Source of the DNA: Brevibacterium antiquum CNRZ 918
Lineage (GTDB): Bacteria; Actinomycetota; Actinomycetes; Actinomycetales; Brevibacteriaceae
Direction of reading: 5' to 3'
Assembly: GCF_900169145.1 (NCBI RefSeq)
Contig: NZ_FXZD01000003.1
Coordinates: 186,001-250,000 of the forward strand
Length of the DNA: 64,000 nucleotides
The notes under the pieces were generated by a model. It was not told where the DNA came from and searched no databases. It saw only the letters and a list, made by a program, of their open reading frames with translations. Every line of letters starts with the position of its first letter. The stretch's first letter is position 1. Positions 11,068 to 18,960 of the stretch are shown in pieces. Both the position numbers and the translations under genes were made by a program.

Positions 11068-13479
11068 ATGGTGTCTCCTGAGTCAAATCCGAATCCGACC
11101 AAGACCGGTGCGTTTCTCCAATTCGTCGCCGTGAGCGCGGTGGCGGGAATCGTCGCCGCCGGTCTTGCCATCCCTGGGGTCGGTGTAGCTACTGCCAGCG
11201 CAAACAGTGCGGTCGAGATCTTCAACTCCCTTCCCGCGACCCTGGAGGTCCAGGACCTGGGGGAGAAGTCGACGATGCTTGCCTCCGACGGTTCGGAGAT
11301 TGCGGAGTTCTACTGGCAGAATCGCGTTGAAGTGCCCCTCGACGAGATCTCGCAGGAGATGCAGGACGCGACGATTTCGGTCGAAGACTATCGGTACTTC
11401 GAGCACGGCGGCGTCGATATCGAGGGTATCGCCCGTGCAGCGGTGCACAACATGATGTCCTCGACGACACAGGGCGGATCAACGCTGACTCAGCAGTATG
11501 TGAAGAACGTGCTGGCGGAGAACGCCCACGCTAACGAGAACAAAGAAGGTGTCGCAGCGGCCAAGGAGTCAGAGGGCACGGCTGGCTATGCGCGTAAGCT
11601 GCGTGAGGCCAAACTCGCTGTTGCAGTTGAGAAGAAGTACGACAAGAAGGACATTCTCAACCGCTACATGAACATCAACAACTACTCTGGTTCGCCCAAC
11701 GCCTACGGTGTGCAGGCTGCGGCCCACAAATACTGGGGCATCGACGCGAAGGACCTGAATATTCAGCAGTCGGCGATGCTCGCCGGCATTGTGCAGAACC
11801 CTTCGGCCTTCAACCCGCAGCGGTCCCCCGATCAGGTGAAGGAGCGCCGTAACACTGTGCTCGGGCAGATGCTCAAATACGATCACATCAGTCAGAAGGA
11901 ATACGACAAGGCGGTCAAGACCGACCTCGACCTCGACCTGCACGAGACCCCGAACGGCTGTTCGGCGGCGAAGAATAACGCTGCATTCTTCTGCGACTAC
12001 GTTGAAAACGTCATCAAGAACGACGACACCTTCGGCAAGACCGTTGAAGAACGCCTCGCCTTCCTGCAGCGCGGCGGGCTGACGATCAAGACCAGCCTCA
12101 ACCCCGAGATTCAGAAGATCGCTGACAAGCAGATCAAGAGTCGTGTCCCCGTGGGCGACCCCTCCGGCGCTGGGCATGCTCTGGTGACGATCGAACCCGG
12201 CACGGGTGAGGTCATCGCCATGGCTGAGAACCGCGAATACACGGTCGGCGACGTCAAAAAGAAGGACAAGAACAAAAAGACCAGCATCAATTACACGGTC
12301 GATAGGAAGCACAACGGCGGTGGAGGGTTCCAGGTCGGTTCGACGTGGAAGCCCTTCGTGCTGGCCACCTGGCTGAAATCCGGCAGGGGCCTCAACACAA
12401 CGGTTAACGCTACGAAGCGCAACTTCCCGGCAAACTCATGGAAATATGACGGCTGTCCGAACATGGGCGGTGACTGGGACCCGAACAACGCCGGCGATGG
12501 ACCAGGTAAGGGATCTATGACCGCACTGGAAGCCACGAAGAAGTCCGTGAACACCGGTTACGCGGCCATTGGCAACCAGCTCAACATGTGCAAGATCATG
12601 GACACCGCAATGGACCTGGGAATCCGCTACGGCAGCGGCGAGAAGCTCGACTTCAAGAACAAGTCCGGCTTCATCCAGGCGCTGTCGCCTTCATCGATCC
12701 TGGGAACGACGGAGACCACCCCGATCGCGATGGCAGCGGCGTTTGCGACCTTCGCGAACGAAGGCGAGTTCTGCGGTCCGAAGCCGATCCTTGAGATCAA
12801 GGACCGTTCGGGCAAGAAGATCGACGTACCGGGAGAAGGCTGCAAACAAGTCCTCGACAAAGAGGTGGCCAAGGGTGTCGCCTATGCGCTGACGCAGACG
12901 TTCAACGGTGGTACGACTACCCAGTTGAAGATCGGAGCACCAGCAGGTGCAAAGACCGGTACGACGAACTTCGATGTCGGTCACACCTGGTTGCTCGGGT
13001 TCACGAAGACTTTGTCGACCGCCGTCTGGACCGGTGACCCGGCTGGAACGCGTGACTGGCGCACGAACAGCCAGGGAGCGGTGCGCGGATATGTCTACGG
13101 TGCCACGATCTCCGGTAAGACCTGGCAGGCCTATATGAACCAGGCGGTCAAGGAGACGAAGGGCAACACCGGATTCCCCAAGCCGAGTGGCAAGTACATG
13201 GGCGGCGCCGGCTCCAGTGGCGGCTCCGGCGGCGGCACCGGCACCCAGAACGGTGGCGGCGGCACCGGTGGCGGCACCGGTGGCGGTACCGGTGGCAGTA
13301 ACAACGGTGGCGGTGGTACTGGTGGCGGTACCGGCGGCAGCAACAACGGCGGCGGCACTGGTGGCGGTGGCGGTACCGGCGGCAGTAACAACGGTGGCGG
13401 TGGCACCGGTGGCGGAGATGGCGACAACGGAGACGGTGGAGACGGCGGCGGTGAAGCGCCGGGCCTCGCCGGTAACTGA
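11068..13479 (+). CDS. Class A (bifunctional) penicillin-binding protein
   Basis: Peptidoglycan polymerase and cross-linker: 803 residues, one membrane anchor (about 14-40). The glycosyltransferase (GT51) domain shows EDYRYFEHGG (E106) and GGSTLTQQ. The transpeptidase domain has the serine motif STWK (S425, K428), SVN (493-495) and KTGTT (K629). The tail from about residue 710 is an almost pure Gly/Thr/Ser/Asn repeat of some 90 residues, with no PASTA domain visible. Genes for the 51-residue protein, RidA and Crp follow, the order seen around ponA2 in mycobacteria. It appears to start without a leader. Confidence 0.94.
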   Translation: MVSPESNPNPTKTGAFLQFVAVSAVAGIVAAGLAIPGVGVATASANSAVEIFNSLPATLEVQDLGEKSTMLASDGSEIAEFYWQNRVEVPLDEISQEMQDATISVEDYRYFEHGGVDIEGIARAAVHNMMSSTTQGGSTLTQQYVKNVLAENAHANENKEGVAAAKESEGTAGYARKLREAKLAVAVEKKYDKKDILNRYMNINNYSGSPNAYGVQAAAHKYWGIDAKDLNIQQSAMLAGIVQNPSAFNPQRSPDQVKERRNTVLGQMLKYDHISQKEYDKAVKTDLDLDLHETPNGCSAAKNNAAFFCDYVENVIKNDDTFGKTVEERLAFLQRGGLTIKTSLNPEIQKIADKQIKSRVPVGDPSGAGHALVTIEPGTGEVIAMAENREYTVGDVKKKDKNKKTSINYTVDRKHNGGGGFQVGSTWKPFVLATWLKSGRGLNTTVNATKRNFPANSWKYDGCPNMGGDWDPNNAGDGPGKGSMTALEATKKSVNTGYAAIGNQLNMCKIMDTAMDLGIRYGSGEKLDFKNKSGFIQALSPSSILGTTETTPIAMAAAFATFANEGEFCGPKPILEIKDRSGKKIDVPGEGCKQVLDKEVAKGVAYALTQTFNGGTTTQLKIGAPAGAKTGTTNFDVGHTWLLGFTKTLSTAVWTGDPAGTRDWRTNSQGAVRGYVYGATISGKTWQAYMNQAVKETKGNTGFPKPSGKYMGGAGSSGGSGGGTGTQNGGGGTGGGTGGGTGGSNNGGGGTGGGTGGSNNGGGTGGGGGTGGSNNGGGGTGGGDGDNGDGGDGGGEAPGLAGN
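13195..13470 (+). repeat. Glycine-rich low-complexity repeat in the PBP tail
   Basis: Imperfect repeats of GGTGGC/GGCGGT triplet runs encode units such as GGTGGGTGGSNNGGG. The region is highly internally repetitive and likely to vary in length between strains. Confidence 0.85.
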
Positions 13480-13503
13480 GCGCCGCGCAACCTGAGAGGT
13501 ACA

Positions 13504-13536
13504 GGGGTGGGACGATCATTCCGATCGCCCCACCCC
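13504..13536. terminator. Terminator hairpin after the PBP gene
   Basis: GGGGTGGGACGATC pairs with GATCGCCCCACCCC (one mismatch) across the loop ATTCC, followed by a short pyrimidine run CTTCTC. Confidence 0.75.
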
Positions 13537-13722
13537 CTTCTCGTCTCTCAGGAGCGTTCACTCTGTGGCATGGTTGGCGGTGGGTTCCCGGGTTCTCGGC
13601 TAGTGTTGGCAACGACAATGATCGCCGGTCGCACTCGTGCAGTACGATCGGCTGTCGGTTCATGCAGGCGCTCGTTCCGATGGCGCATCGGGACACGGGC
13701 AACCAGAGACTCAAGGAGAATC

Positions 13723-13878
13723 ATGACCAAGTGGGAATACGTCACTGTGCCGCTCATCGTCCACGCGACGAAGCAGATCCTCGACCAGTGGGGCGAAGAC
13801 GGCTACGAGCTGGTCCAAGTTGTTCCGGGCCCCGACAACAACGGACTCGTGGCCTACCTCAAGCGTCCCAAAGCCTGA
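13723..13878 (+). CDS. Conserved 51-residue DUF4177-type protein
   Basis: A 51-residue protein starting MTKWEYVTVPLIVHATKQIL with a Tyr/Glu/Leu core (DGYELVQV) and ending YLKRPKA. It resembles the short protein next to RidA in mycobacteria (Rv3678A). AAGGAG lies five bases ahead of the ATG, which decides this start over the longer open frame from 13507. It precedes ridA by 71 bases. The function is unknown. Confidence 0.85.
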   Translation: MTKWEYVTVPLIVHATKQILDQWGEDGYELVQVVPGPDNNGLVAYLKRPKA

Positions 13879-13949
13879 AGCAACCAAGCCTGAAGCTCCA
13901 GAGTCTGAGCACTCATCTGACCTGAAACACCCTCGTCGAAGGACCAAAC

Positions 13950-14423
13950 ATGTCGAAGACCCTAGACCGCATCGCTGAACTCGGTCTCACCCTGCCTGAT
14001 GTCGCCACACCCGCAGGCGCCTACGTCCCGGCGCTGCGGACCGGCAACTATGTCTACACCTCGGGCCAGCTGCCTGTTGTCGACGGAAAACTTCCCGCGA
14101 CGGGCCACATCGGCTCCGACGTCGACCTTGAGACCGGCTATGACCTGGCACGGACTGCAGGGCTCAATGCTCTCGCCGCGATTGCCGGCGTCATCGGCGA
14201 TCTCGATAGGATCGTGCGCGTCGTCAAGGTGACCGGGTTCGTGAACTCGGCTGATGACTTCACACAGCAGCCCTCCGTCATCAACGGCGTCTCCGAACTC
14301 TACGGTGAGATCTTCGGCGACCGTGGCCAGCACACGCGCAGCGCCGTGGGTGTGAACACTCTTCCTCTCGGCACCCCCGTTGAGGTCGAAGTCGTCGTCG
14401 AGGTTGAGGACGATGCCGCTTAG
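13950..14423 (+). CDS. ridA: RidA/YjgF/YER057c/UK114 family protein
   Basis: RidA proteins hydrolyse reactive enamine/imine intermediates released by pyridoxal-phosphate enzymes. The 157-residue protein contains YVYTSGQLP, SVINGVSELYGEIFG and the key arginine R130 in RSAVGV, followed by LPLGTPVEVE. A site AAGGAC lies ahead of the ATG. The end overlaps the following NUDIX-like gene by 11 bases. This is the subgroup found beside Crp in Actinobacteria, and its physiological substrate there is not established. Confidence 0.92.
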   Translation: MSKTLDRIAELGLTLPDVATPAGAYVPALRTGNYVYTSGQLPVVDGKLPATGHIGSDVDLETGYDLARTAGLNALAAIAGVIGDLDRIVRVVKVTGFVNSADDFTQQPSVINGVSELYGEIFGDRGQHTRSAVGVNTLPLGTPVEVEVVVEVEDDAA

Positions 14424-15390
14424 CGGACGCACTCTGCCCGTCTCGTCGGACCTGCGTTGGCTTTTGGACCAATGGCAGTCCGACGGGCGGTTCCCGGTCC
14501 CCGAAGCTCCACGACCTGCCTCGGCGATCGTGCTGATCAGAGACTCACTGGATGGCTTGGAAACCTTCATCACTCGGCAGCTTGATGCCAGGGGAATCGA
14601 AGACCGCAACCGCTTGGCCTACCCGGTCAGCAATCTGCGTCTCGGTGACCTGCGCAATCTGCCTCTGGCCGGATGGAATTCGGCCCGCTGTGCAAGGACT
14701 CTGAGCATTGAGAACAAGTCACGGGCCCTGCACCATTTCTCGGCCGCGGCACGAATCTCGTTCGCTGCCACCGGTGTCCTGCTGGCGGAGGACGTCGACC
14801 GGGACATCGTCGCCGCGCCCCAGACGGATTGGCGCGGAACGCGGTCACGGCTGTTCTCCAATGAGATCTCCTGGTCCCAGATTCTGCGCGAACGTGATCT
14901 CAAGCTGCGCCCGGACCTCTGCAAACCCTGGCTGCGGTGGATCAACACGGCGACCCAGCTGCACCGCTTCGATACCACCTATTTTGTGGCCACAGTGCCC
15001 TTCGGCCAGAACGTCGACTTCCTCTCTCCGAATGAGACCTCGGGAGGATGGAAACGACCCGAGGAGATCCTCGCCGAGGCCGAGGGAGATCCCGACAAGA
15101 TCAGTGCGAGCACGCGCATCATCGCCGAGAGCCTGGTCGACGTACCAAGCGTCGGAGCCGCCATGGCCCAAGTCCGCGATCTGCATCCGCTGCGGCCCGA
15201 GATCACCAACGACGACGGCGAGTGGCGGGTCGTCATCCACCCCGGACGCGACCTCTACCGCAAGGGCACTCTGCGCGATTATGCGGTGGCCGTCGGTGAC
15301 GACGAGAATGACCAGAGCCCCGGGTTTCTGACTCTGAGTGACGAGGACAACGATGCCGAAGCAGGCGAAGAGGAGACGGACGAATCATGA
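14413..15390 (+). CDS. NUDIX-like protein with degenerate catalytic box
   Basis: A 325-residue protein with the overall layout of NUDT19-type NUDIX hydrolases: a Pro-rich start then ASAIVLIRDSLDGLETFI, the region LHHFSAAARISFAATGVLL (about 106-124) where the NUDIX box should be, and LRWINTATQLHRFDTTYFVA downstream. The catalytic REXXEE is replaced by R114-I-S-F-A-A119, so the metal-binding glutamates are missing. The protein is probably not a hydrolase, or uses other residues. It overlaps ridA by 11 bases and the next hydrolase by ATGA. The last 30 residues are acidic. Confidence 0.72.
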   Translation: MPLSGRTLPVSSDLRWLLDQWQSDGRFPVPEAPRPASAIVLIRDSLDGLETFITRQLDARGIEDRNRLAYPVSNLRLGDLRNLPLAGWNSARCARTLSIENKSRALHHFSAAARISFAATGVLLAEDVDRDIVAAPQTDWRGTRSRLFSNEISWSQILRERDLKLRPDLCKPWLRWINTATQLHRFDTTYFVATVPFGQNVDFLSPNETSGGWKRPEEILAEAEGDPDKISASTRIIAESLVDVPSVGAAMAQVRDLHPLRPEITNDDGEWRVVIHPGRDLYRKGTLRDYAVAVGDDENDQSPGFLTLSDEDNDAEAGEEETDES

Positions 15391-16154
15391 GGATCCGCGC
15401 GAACAACCCATCCCCGATGACTCTGACAGGCACCAACACCTATGTCATCACCTCGGCGGACGACACTTCGGCTGTGCTCATCGATCCGGGCCCGGAGCTT
15501 GCTGAACATCGTGAGAACTTCCTGACTGAGCTCGGCGACCGGAAGCTGTCGGCCATCATCCTCACACATCAGCATGACGATCACTCGGAGATGCTCGGAA
15601 GTGTGGAGCAGTGGGCGCCGGAGGTGCCCGTGCACGCGGTCCTCGAGAAGTTCTCCCGTCTGAGCCGTCCTGTGGCCGATGGTGACATGATCGCATTCGG
15701 CACTGACACGGCCGATGTCATGGAAGTCGTAGCGACTCCGGGACACACGATGGACAGCATCAGTCTCATCCATGATCACGTGCTCTACAGCGGCGACACG
15801 GTCCTGGGGGAGGGGACGACGATCGTCACCCATCCGGAAGGATCGCTGGGCGACTACCTTGAGTCACTCGACCGGCTGATCCGGCTGCTTGGTGAGGGAG
15901 TCTATTCGACCATTGAGCCCGCACACGGTCCCAGCATCGAATCTCCTGCCCAGGTGATTGAGTACTACCGCAGCCACCGGCTCGAACGCATCGCACAGGT
16001 CAGAGCGGCTTTGGCGCAAGGAGCCACGAGTGCCACCGAAGTCTGTGACATCGTCTACCACGACGTCGATCCGAGCGTCCGCGCAGCCGCCGAGCAGATC
16101 GTGCGGGCGCAGCTGAACTACTTGGGAGCCCTGGCGCCCGACGACCAGATGTGA
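15387..16154 (+). CDS. Metallo-beta-lactamase-fold hydrolase (LACTB2-like)
   Basis: A 255-residue predicted zinc hydrolase. Metal ligands are visible in THQHDDH (H61, H63, D65, H66), PGHTMDS (H120) and SGDTV (D137). The C-terminal 80 residues carry a helical winged-helix-like region seen in LACTB2-type proteins. The start overlaps the NUDIX-like stop (ATGA). In mycobacteria the equivalent gene (Rv3677c) also lies between ridA and crp. The substrate is unknown; some relatives act on RNA. It ends convergently with glxR. Confidence 0.88.
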   Translation: MRIRANNPSPMTLTGTNTYVITSADDTSAVLIDPGPELAEHRENFLTELGDRKLSAIILTHQHDDHSEMLGSVEQWAPEVPVHAVLEKFSRLSRPVADGDMIAFGTDTADVMEVVATPGHTMDSISLIHDHVLYSGDTVLGEGTTIVTHPEGSLGDYLESLDRLIRLLGEGVYSTIEPAHGPSIESPAQVIEYYRSHRLERIAQVRAALAQGATSATEVCDIVYHDVDPSVRAAAEQIVRAQLNYLGALAPDDQM

Positions 16155-16290
16155 GCAGACGCAGCTGAGGCGCCTCGCGCGGCATTGCTCGGCCGACACC
16201 GTCCTTCACTCGTTCTGCAGACGAGACCACTGTCTGCAAACAAGGCTCTCGTCTGCACAGCGAAGTAACGACGGCTGAGGCGCCCAACCA

Positions 16291-16333
16291 CGTACGAACG
16301 CCCAGGCACATACAGTGCCTGGGCGTTCGTACG
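16291..16333. terminator. Perfect bidirectional terminator hairpin between two convergent genes
   Basis: A 19-bp perfect inverted repeat (CGTACGAACGCCCAGGCAC and its complement) with the loop ATACA. It lies between the hydrolase (+) and the Crp-type gene (-) and can serve both. Confidence 0.8.
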
Positions 16334-16372
16334 ATGTGGGATTTGAGCGGTTCGGCAACTGCCGAGGACTGA

Positions 16373-17050
16373 TCAGCGGGCGCGGTTGCGCATGCGCTCC
16401 ATGTCGAGGATGACAACGGAACGAGCCTCGAGGCGGATGAAGCCACGAGCAGCGAAGTCGGCCAGGGCCTTGTTCACGGTCTCACGCGAGGCTCCGACGA
16501 GCTGCGCGAGTTCTTCCTGAGTGAGATCGTGAGCGACGAGGACACCATCAGGTGCCGGCTTCGAGAAGCGCGCCGCGAGGTCCAGCAGTGCCTTGGCGAC
16601 ACGACCGGGAACATCGGAGAACACGAGGTCGCCCACGGTCTCGTTTGTGCGGCGCAGACGCTGAGCCAGAGCCTTGAGCAGGTTCATTGCTGCCCGGGGA
16701 CGCTCATCGAGCCACGTCGTGAGGTCCTCATGCTTGAGGCTGAGCAGCTCGGACTGAGAGACAGCGGTGACAGAGGTGGAGCGTGGGCCGGGATCAAAGA
16801 GGCTGAGCTCACCGATGATCTCGCCCGGTCCGATGACCGAGAGCAGATTTTCGCGGCCGTCGGAGGACTCGCGGCCGATCTTGAGCTTGCCGCTGGAGAC
16901 GATATACAGTTCGTCACCGGCATCGCCCTCGTGAAAGAGCGCGGTTCCCCGACGGAGACTCCGCGGGTTCATGAACTTCATCAATGCGCTTGTCGATTCA
17001 TCGTCCAAACCTGCGAAGAGCGTCGCGCCCCGCACAACTTCAATATCCAC
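16373..17050 (-). CDS. glxR: Crp/Fnr-family cAMP-responsive regulator (GlxR-like)
   Basis: A 225-residue global regulator of the Crp family. The cyclic-nucleotide domain covers about 10-120, with the cAMP-pocket signature GELSLFDPGPRSTSVTA. The C-terminal helix-turn-helix reads TQEELAQLVGASRETVNKAL. Sequence and location beside nth match GlxR/Crp of Corynebacterium and Mycobacterium (Rv3676). The start is GTG with GAGGAGG ahead. It is transcribed divergently from nth across a 246-base gap, where I found no clear TGTGA-N6-TCACA site. Confidence 0.94.
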   Translation of the reverse strand: MDIEVVRGATLFAGLDDESTSALMKFMNPRSLRRGTALFHEGDAGDELYIVSSGKLKIGRESSDGRENLLSVIGPGEIIGELSLFDPGPRSTSVTAVSQSELLSLKHEDLTTWLDERPRAAMNLLKALAQRLRRTNETVGDLVFSDVPGRVAKALLDLAARFSKPAPDGVLVAHDLTQEELAQLVGASRETVNKALADFAARGFIRLEARSVVILDMERMRNRAR

Positions 17051-17282
17051 TGTGTCCTCCTCGTCGTGGTAATCACAGATAAATCTACCTGGTCAACGGT
17101 GCTGATACCAGCAAAGGCGCGGGAGTTTGCGGCATTAGTGCAAAACAAGGGGTTTTGTTTGCGTTTCCTCCACCCTCGCCGAGGTGGGCCACGGTTGCAT
17201 GCGGACGATCCCGTTCGCCGGGCAAGTGCAGAGCCGCCTCGGCGATATGAGGGACGCTACTGCGGAAATGCGGGGCACGGAT

Positions 17283-17288
17283 TAGGAT
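17283..17288 (+). promoter_or_regulatory. Leaderless-type -10 box of nth (TAGGAT)
   Basis: TAGGAT ends eight bases before the GTG at 17297. No clear ribosome binding site is present. Confidence 0.4.
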
Positions 17289-17296
17289 GGTGAGTC

Positions 17297-18037
17297 GTGT
17301 TGACGGTGGCAGAGAAGAGCGCGCGCAAGTTCGCCAAGGAAACCCCATTGGGCAAGACTCGACGAGCGAGGAGGATTCATCGAATCCTCGCCGAGGTGTA
17401 CCCGAATGCGAAATGCGAGCTCGACTTCGAGACCCCATTCCAGCTCCTGATCGCGACTGTCCTATCCGCCCAGACCACAGACATTCGGGTCAACGCGGTG
17501 ACACCGGGACTGTTCTCGGTCTTCCCTGACGCACACAGCCTCGCGGTGGCCAACCTCATCGAGGTCGAGGAACTCATCCACTCGACCGGTTTCTACCGGG
17601 CGAAGGCCCGCAACATCGTCAAGCTCGCGAACGAACTCGTCGACACCCACGACGGTGAGGTCCCCAACTCACTGGACAAACTCGTCAAGCTCGCGGGAGT
17701 CGGCCGGAAAACCGCGAACGTGGTGCTCGGCAACGCGTTCGACACCCCGGGCCTGACCGTGGACACGCACATGGGACGACTGGCTCGCAGGCTCGGCTGG
17801 ACCGATGAGAGTGACCCAGTCAAGGCTGAGCATGACATCGCGGCGCTGTTTCCGAAGAAGGAACTCACCCTGCTCTCCCACCGAGTCATCTTTCACGGAC
17901 GACGCATCTGCCACTCGCGCAGACCTGCCTGCGGGGTGTGCCCATTGATGGCATTGTGTCCCTCGTTCGGGGTCGGGGAACTCGATCCGGAGAAGGCGCG
18001 GGCGATGCTCAGATTCGAAATGGCACCCCAGGCATGA
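17297..18037 (+). CDS. nth: Endonuclease III
   Basis: DNA glycosylase/AP lyase removing oxidised pyrimidines. The 246-residue protein has the helix-hairpin-helix LVKLAGVGRKTANVV with catalytic lysine K138, catalytic aspartate D156 (VDTHMGR), and a [4Fe-4S] motif C205-X6-C212-X2-C215-X5-C221. The GTG start is supported by a TAGGAT box eight bases upstream. It overlaps the following NUDIX gene by ATGA and is divergent from glxR, as in other Actinobacteria. Confidence 0.95.
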   Translation: MLTVAEKSARKFAKETPLGKTRRARRIHRILAEVYPNAKCELDFETPFQLLIATVLSAQTTDIRVNAVTPGLFSVFPDAHSLAVANLIEVEELIHSTGFYRAKARNIVKLANELVDTHDGEVPNSLDKLVKLAGVGRKTANVVLGNAFDTPGLTVDTHMGRLARRLGWTDESDPVKAEHDIAALFPKKELTLLSHRVIFHGRRICHSRRPACGVCPLMALCPSFGVGELDPEKARAMLRFEMAPQA

Positions 18038-18816
18038 GTGCTGAAGCATGTGAGCGGGGCACTTCTGGGCAGGGATCGGTGGGGCAGGGATCCGCTGCGC
18101 AGGCTTCGACCGGGCACGACCCCGTCGCGCACGACCCGACTCTGCGGACGCAGCTGGAGAGCCTCGCGGCGTCGAATGGTTCGCCCGAGTGGCTGCGACG
18201 GGCGCAGGCTCCTGGTGATGATTCAGTGCGTGACGCCGCCGTCCTCATGCTCTTCGGCAAGGGAGGCCAGCCGCGCACAGACGCCGGTCGGGCAGAGTCA
18301 TCACGCTTGGCAGACTTCGGCGTCGACGACGTCGACATCGTTCTGCTGCAGAGGGCGAGCACCCTGCGCAACCATCCCGGGCAAGTCGCGTTTCCCGGTG
18401 GCCGACGGGATCCCGAAGACGACTCCTTAGCCGCTGCAGCCCTGCGTGAAGCGCGGGAAGAGGCCGGCATCGTGCCGTCAACGGTCGACGTGCTCGGGCA
18501 GATGGATCCGCTCTACATTCCCGTCAGCAAATTCCAGGTCACTCCTGTCATCGGCTACTGGGCGCAGCCCGGTGCGGTGCGGGTGATGGACACAGCTGAG
18601 TCGTACTCCGTCTACCGGGTCTCTGCCGCCGATCTGGTGGCGCCGGCCAACCGAGGCACGTTCTCCCGGCCGGACCTGAAGATCACGACACCGGCCTTCG
18701 ACGTTGGAGTGCTCAAAGTGTGGGGCTTCACTGCAGGCATCCTCGACTTCGCTCTCGAACACCTCGGCTGGGCCGGGGAATGGGACCGCGACTCACACAT
18801 CGACATCGACTTCTGA
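18034..18816 (+). CDS. NUDIX hydrolase, CoA pyrophosphatase type (NudL-like)
   Basis: A 260-residue NUDIX protein. The region HPGQVAFPGG leads into a box of the UPF0035/NudL kind with ALREAREEAGI (about 122-147), so the catalytic glutamates are present here. Members cleave CoA to 3',5'-ADP and phosphopantetheine; that activity is an inference. The ATG overlaps the nth stop (ATGA), which decides the start over the longer frame from 17938. Residues 1-35 are a Gly/Ser/Gln-rich tail absent from most relatives. In M. tuberculosis a NUDIX gene also lies close to nth. Confidence 0.88.
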   Translation: MSAEACERGTSGQGSVGQGSAAQASTGHDPVAHDPTLRTQLESLAASNGSPEWLRRAQAPGDDSVRDAAVLMLFGKGGQPRTDAGRAESSRLADFGVDDVDIVLLQRASTLRNHPGQVAFPGGRRDPEDDSLAAAALREAREEAGIVPSTVDVLGQMDPLYIPVSKFQVTPVIGYWAQPGAVRVMDTAESYSVYRVSAADLVAPANRGTFSRPDLKITTPAFDVGVLKVWGFTAGILDFALEHLGWAGEWDRDSHIDIDF

Positions 18817-18947
18817 GGCTATTGCTCCTTCACTTCGAAGTCGACTGCTCGATGACAGAGCATGCGGACGACAGCTCGCGAGTTTGACGACTGAGGTACC
18901 TGATCAGGGCGAACACTCGCGAAAAATGTCGTGTCAGTGCCGAGTAC

Positions 18948-18953
18948 TAGCCT
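18948..18953 (+). promoter_or_regulatory. Leaderless-type -10 box (TAGCCT)
   Basis: TAGCCT ends seven bases before the ATG at 18961. No ribosome binding site is visible. Confidence 0.45.
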
Positions 18954-18960
18954 TCTTGGT

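Noticed and set aside
17051..17296. GlxR autoregulatory site between glxR and nth
   Set aside because: GTGGTAATCACA looked promising, but the spacing does not fit TGTGA-N6-TCACA.
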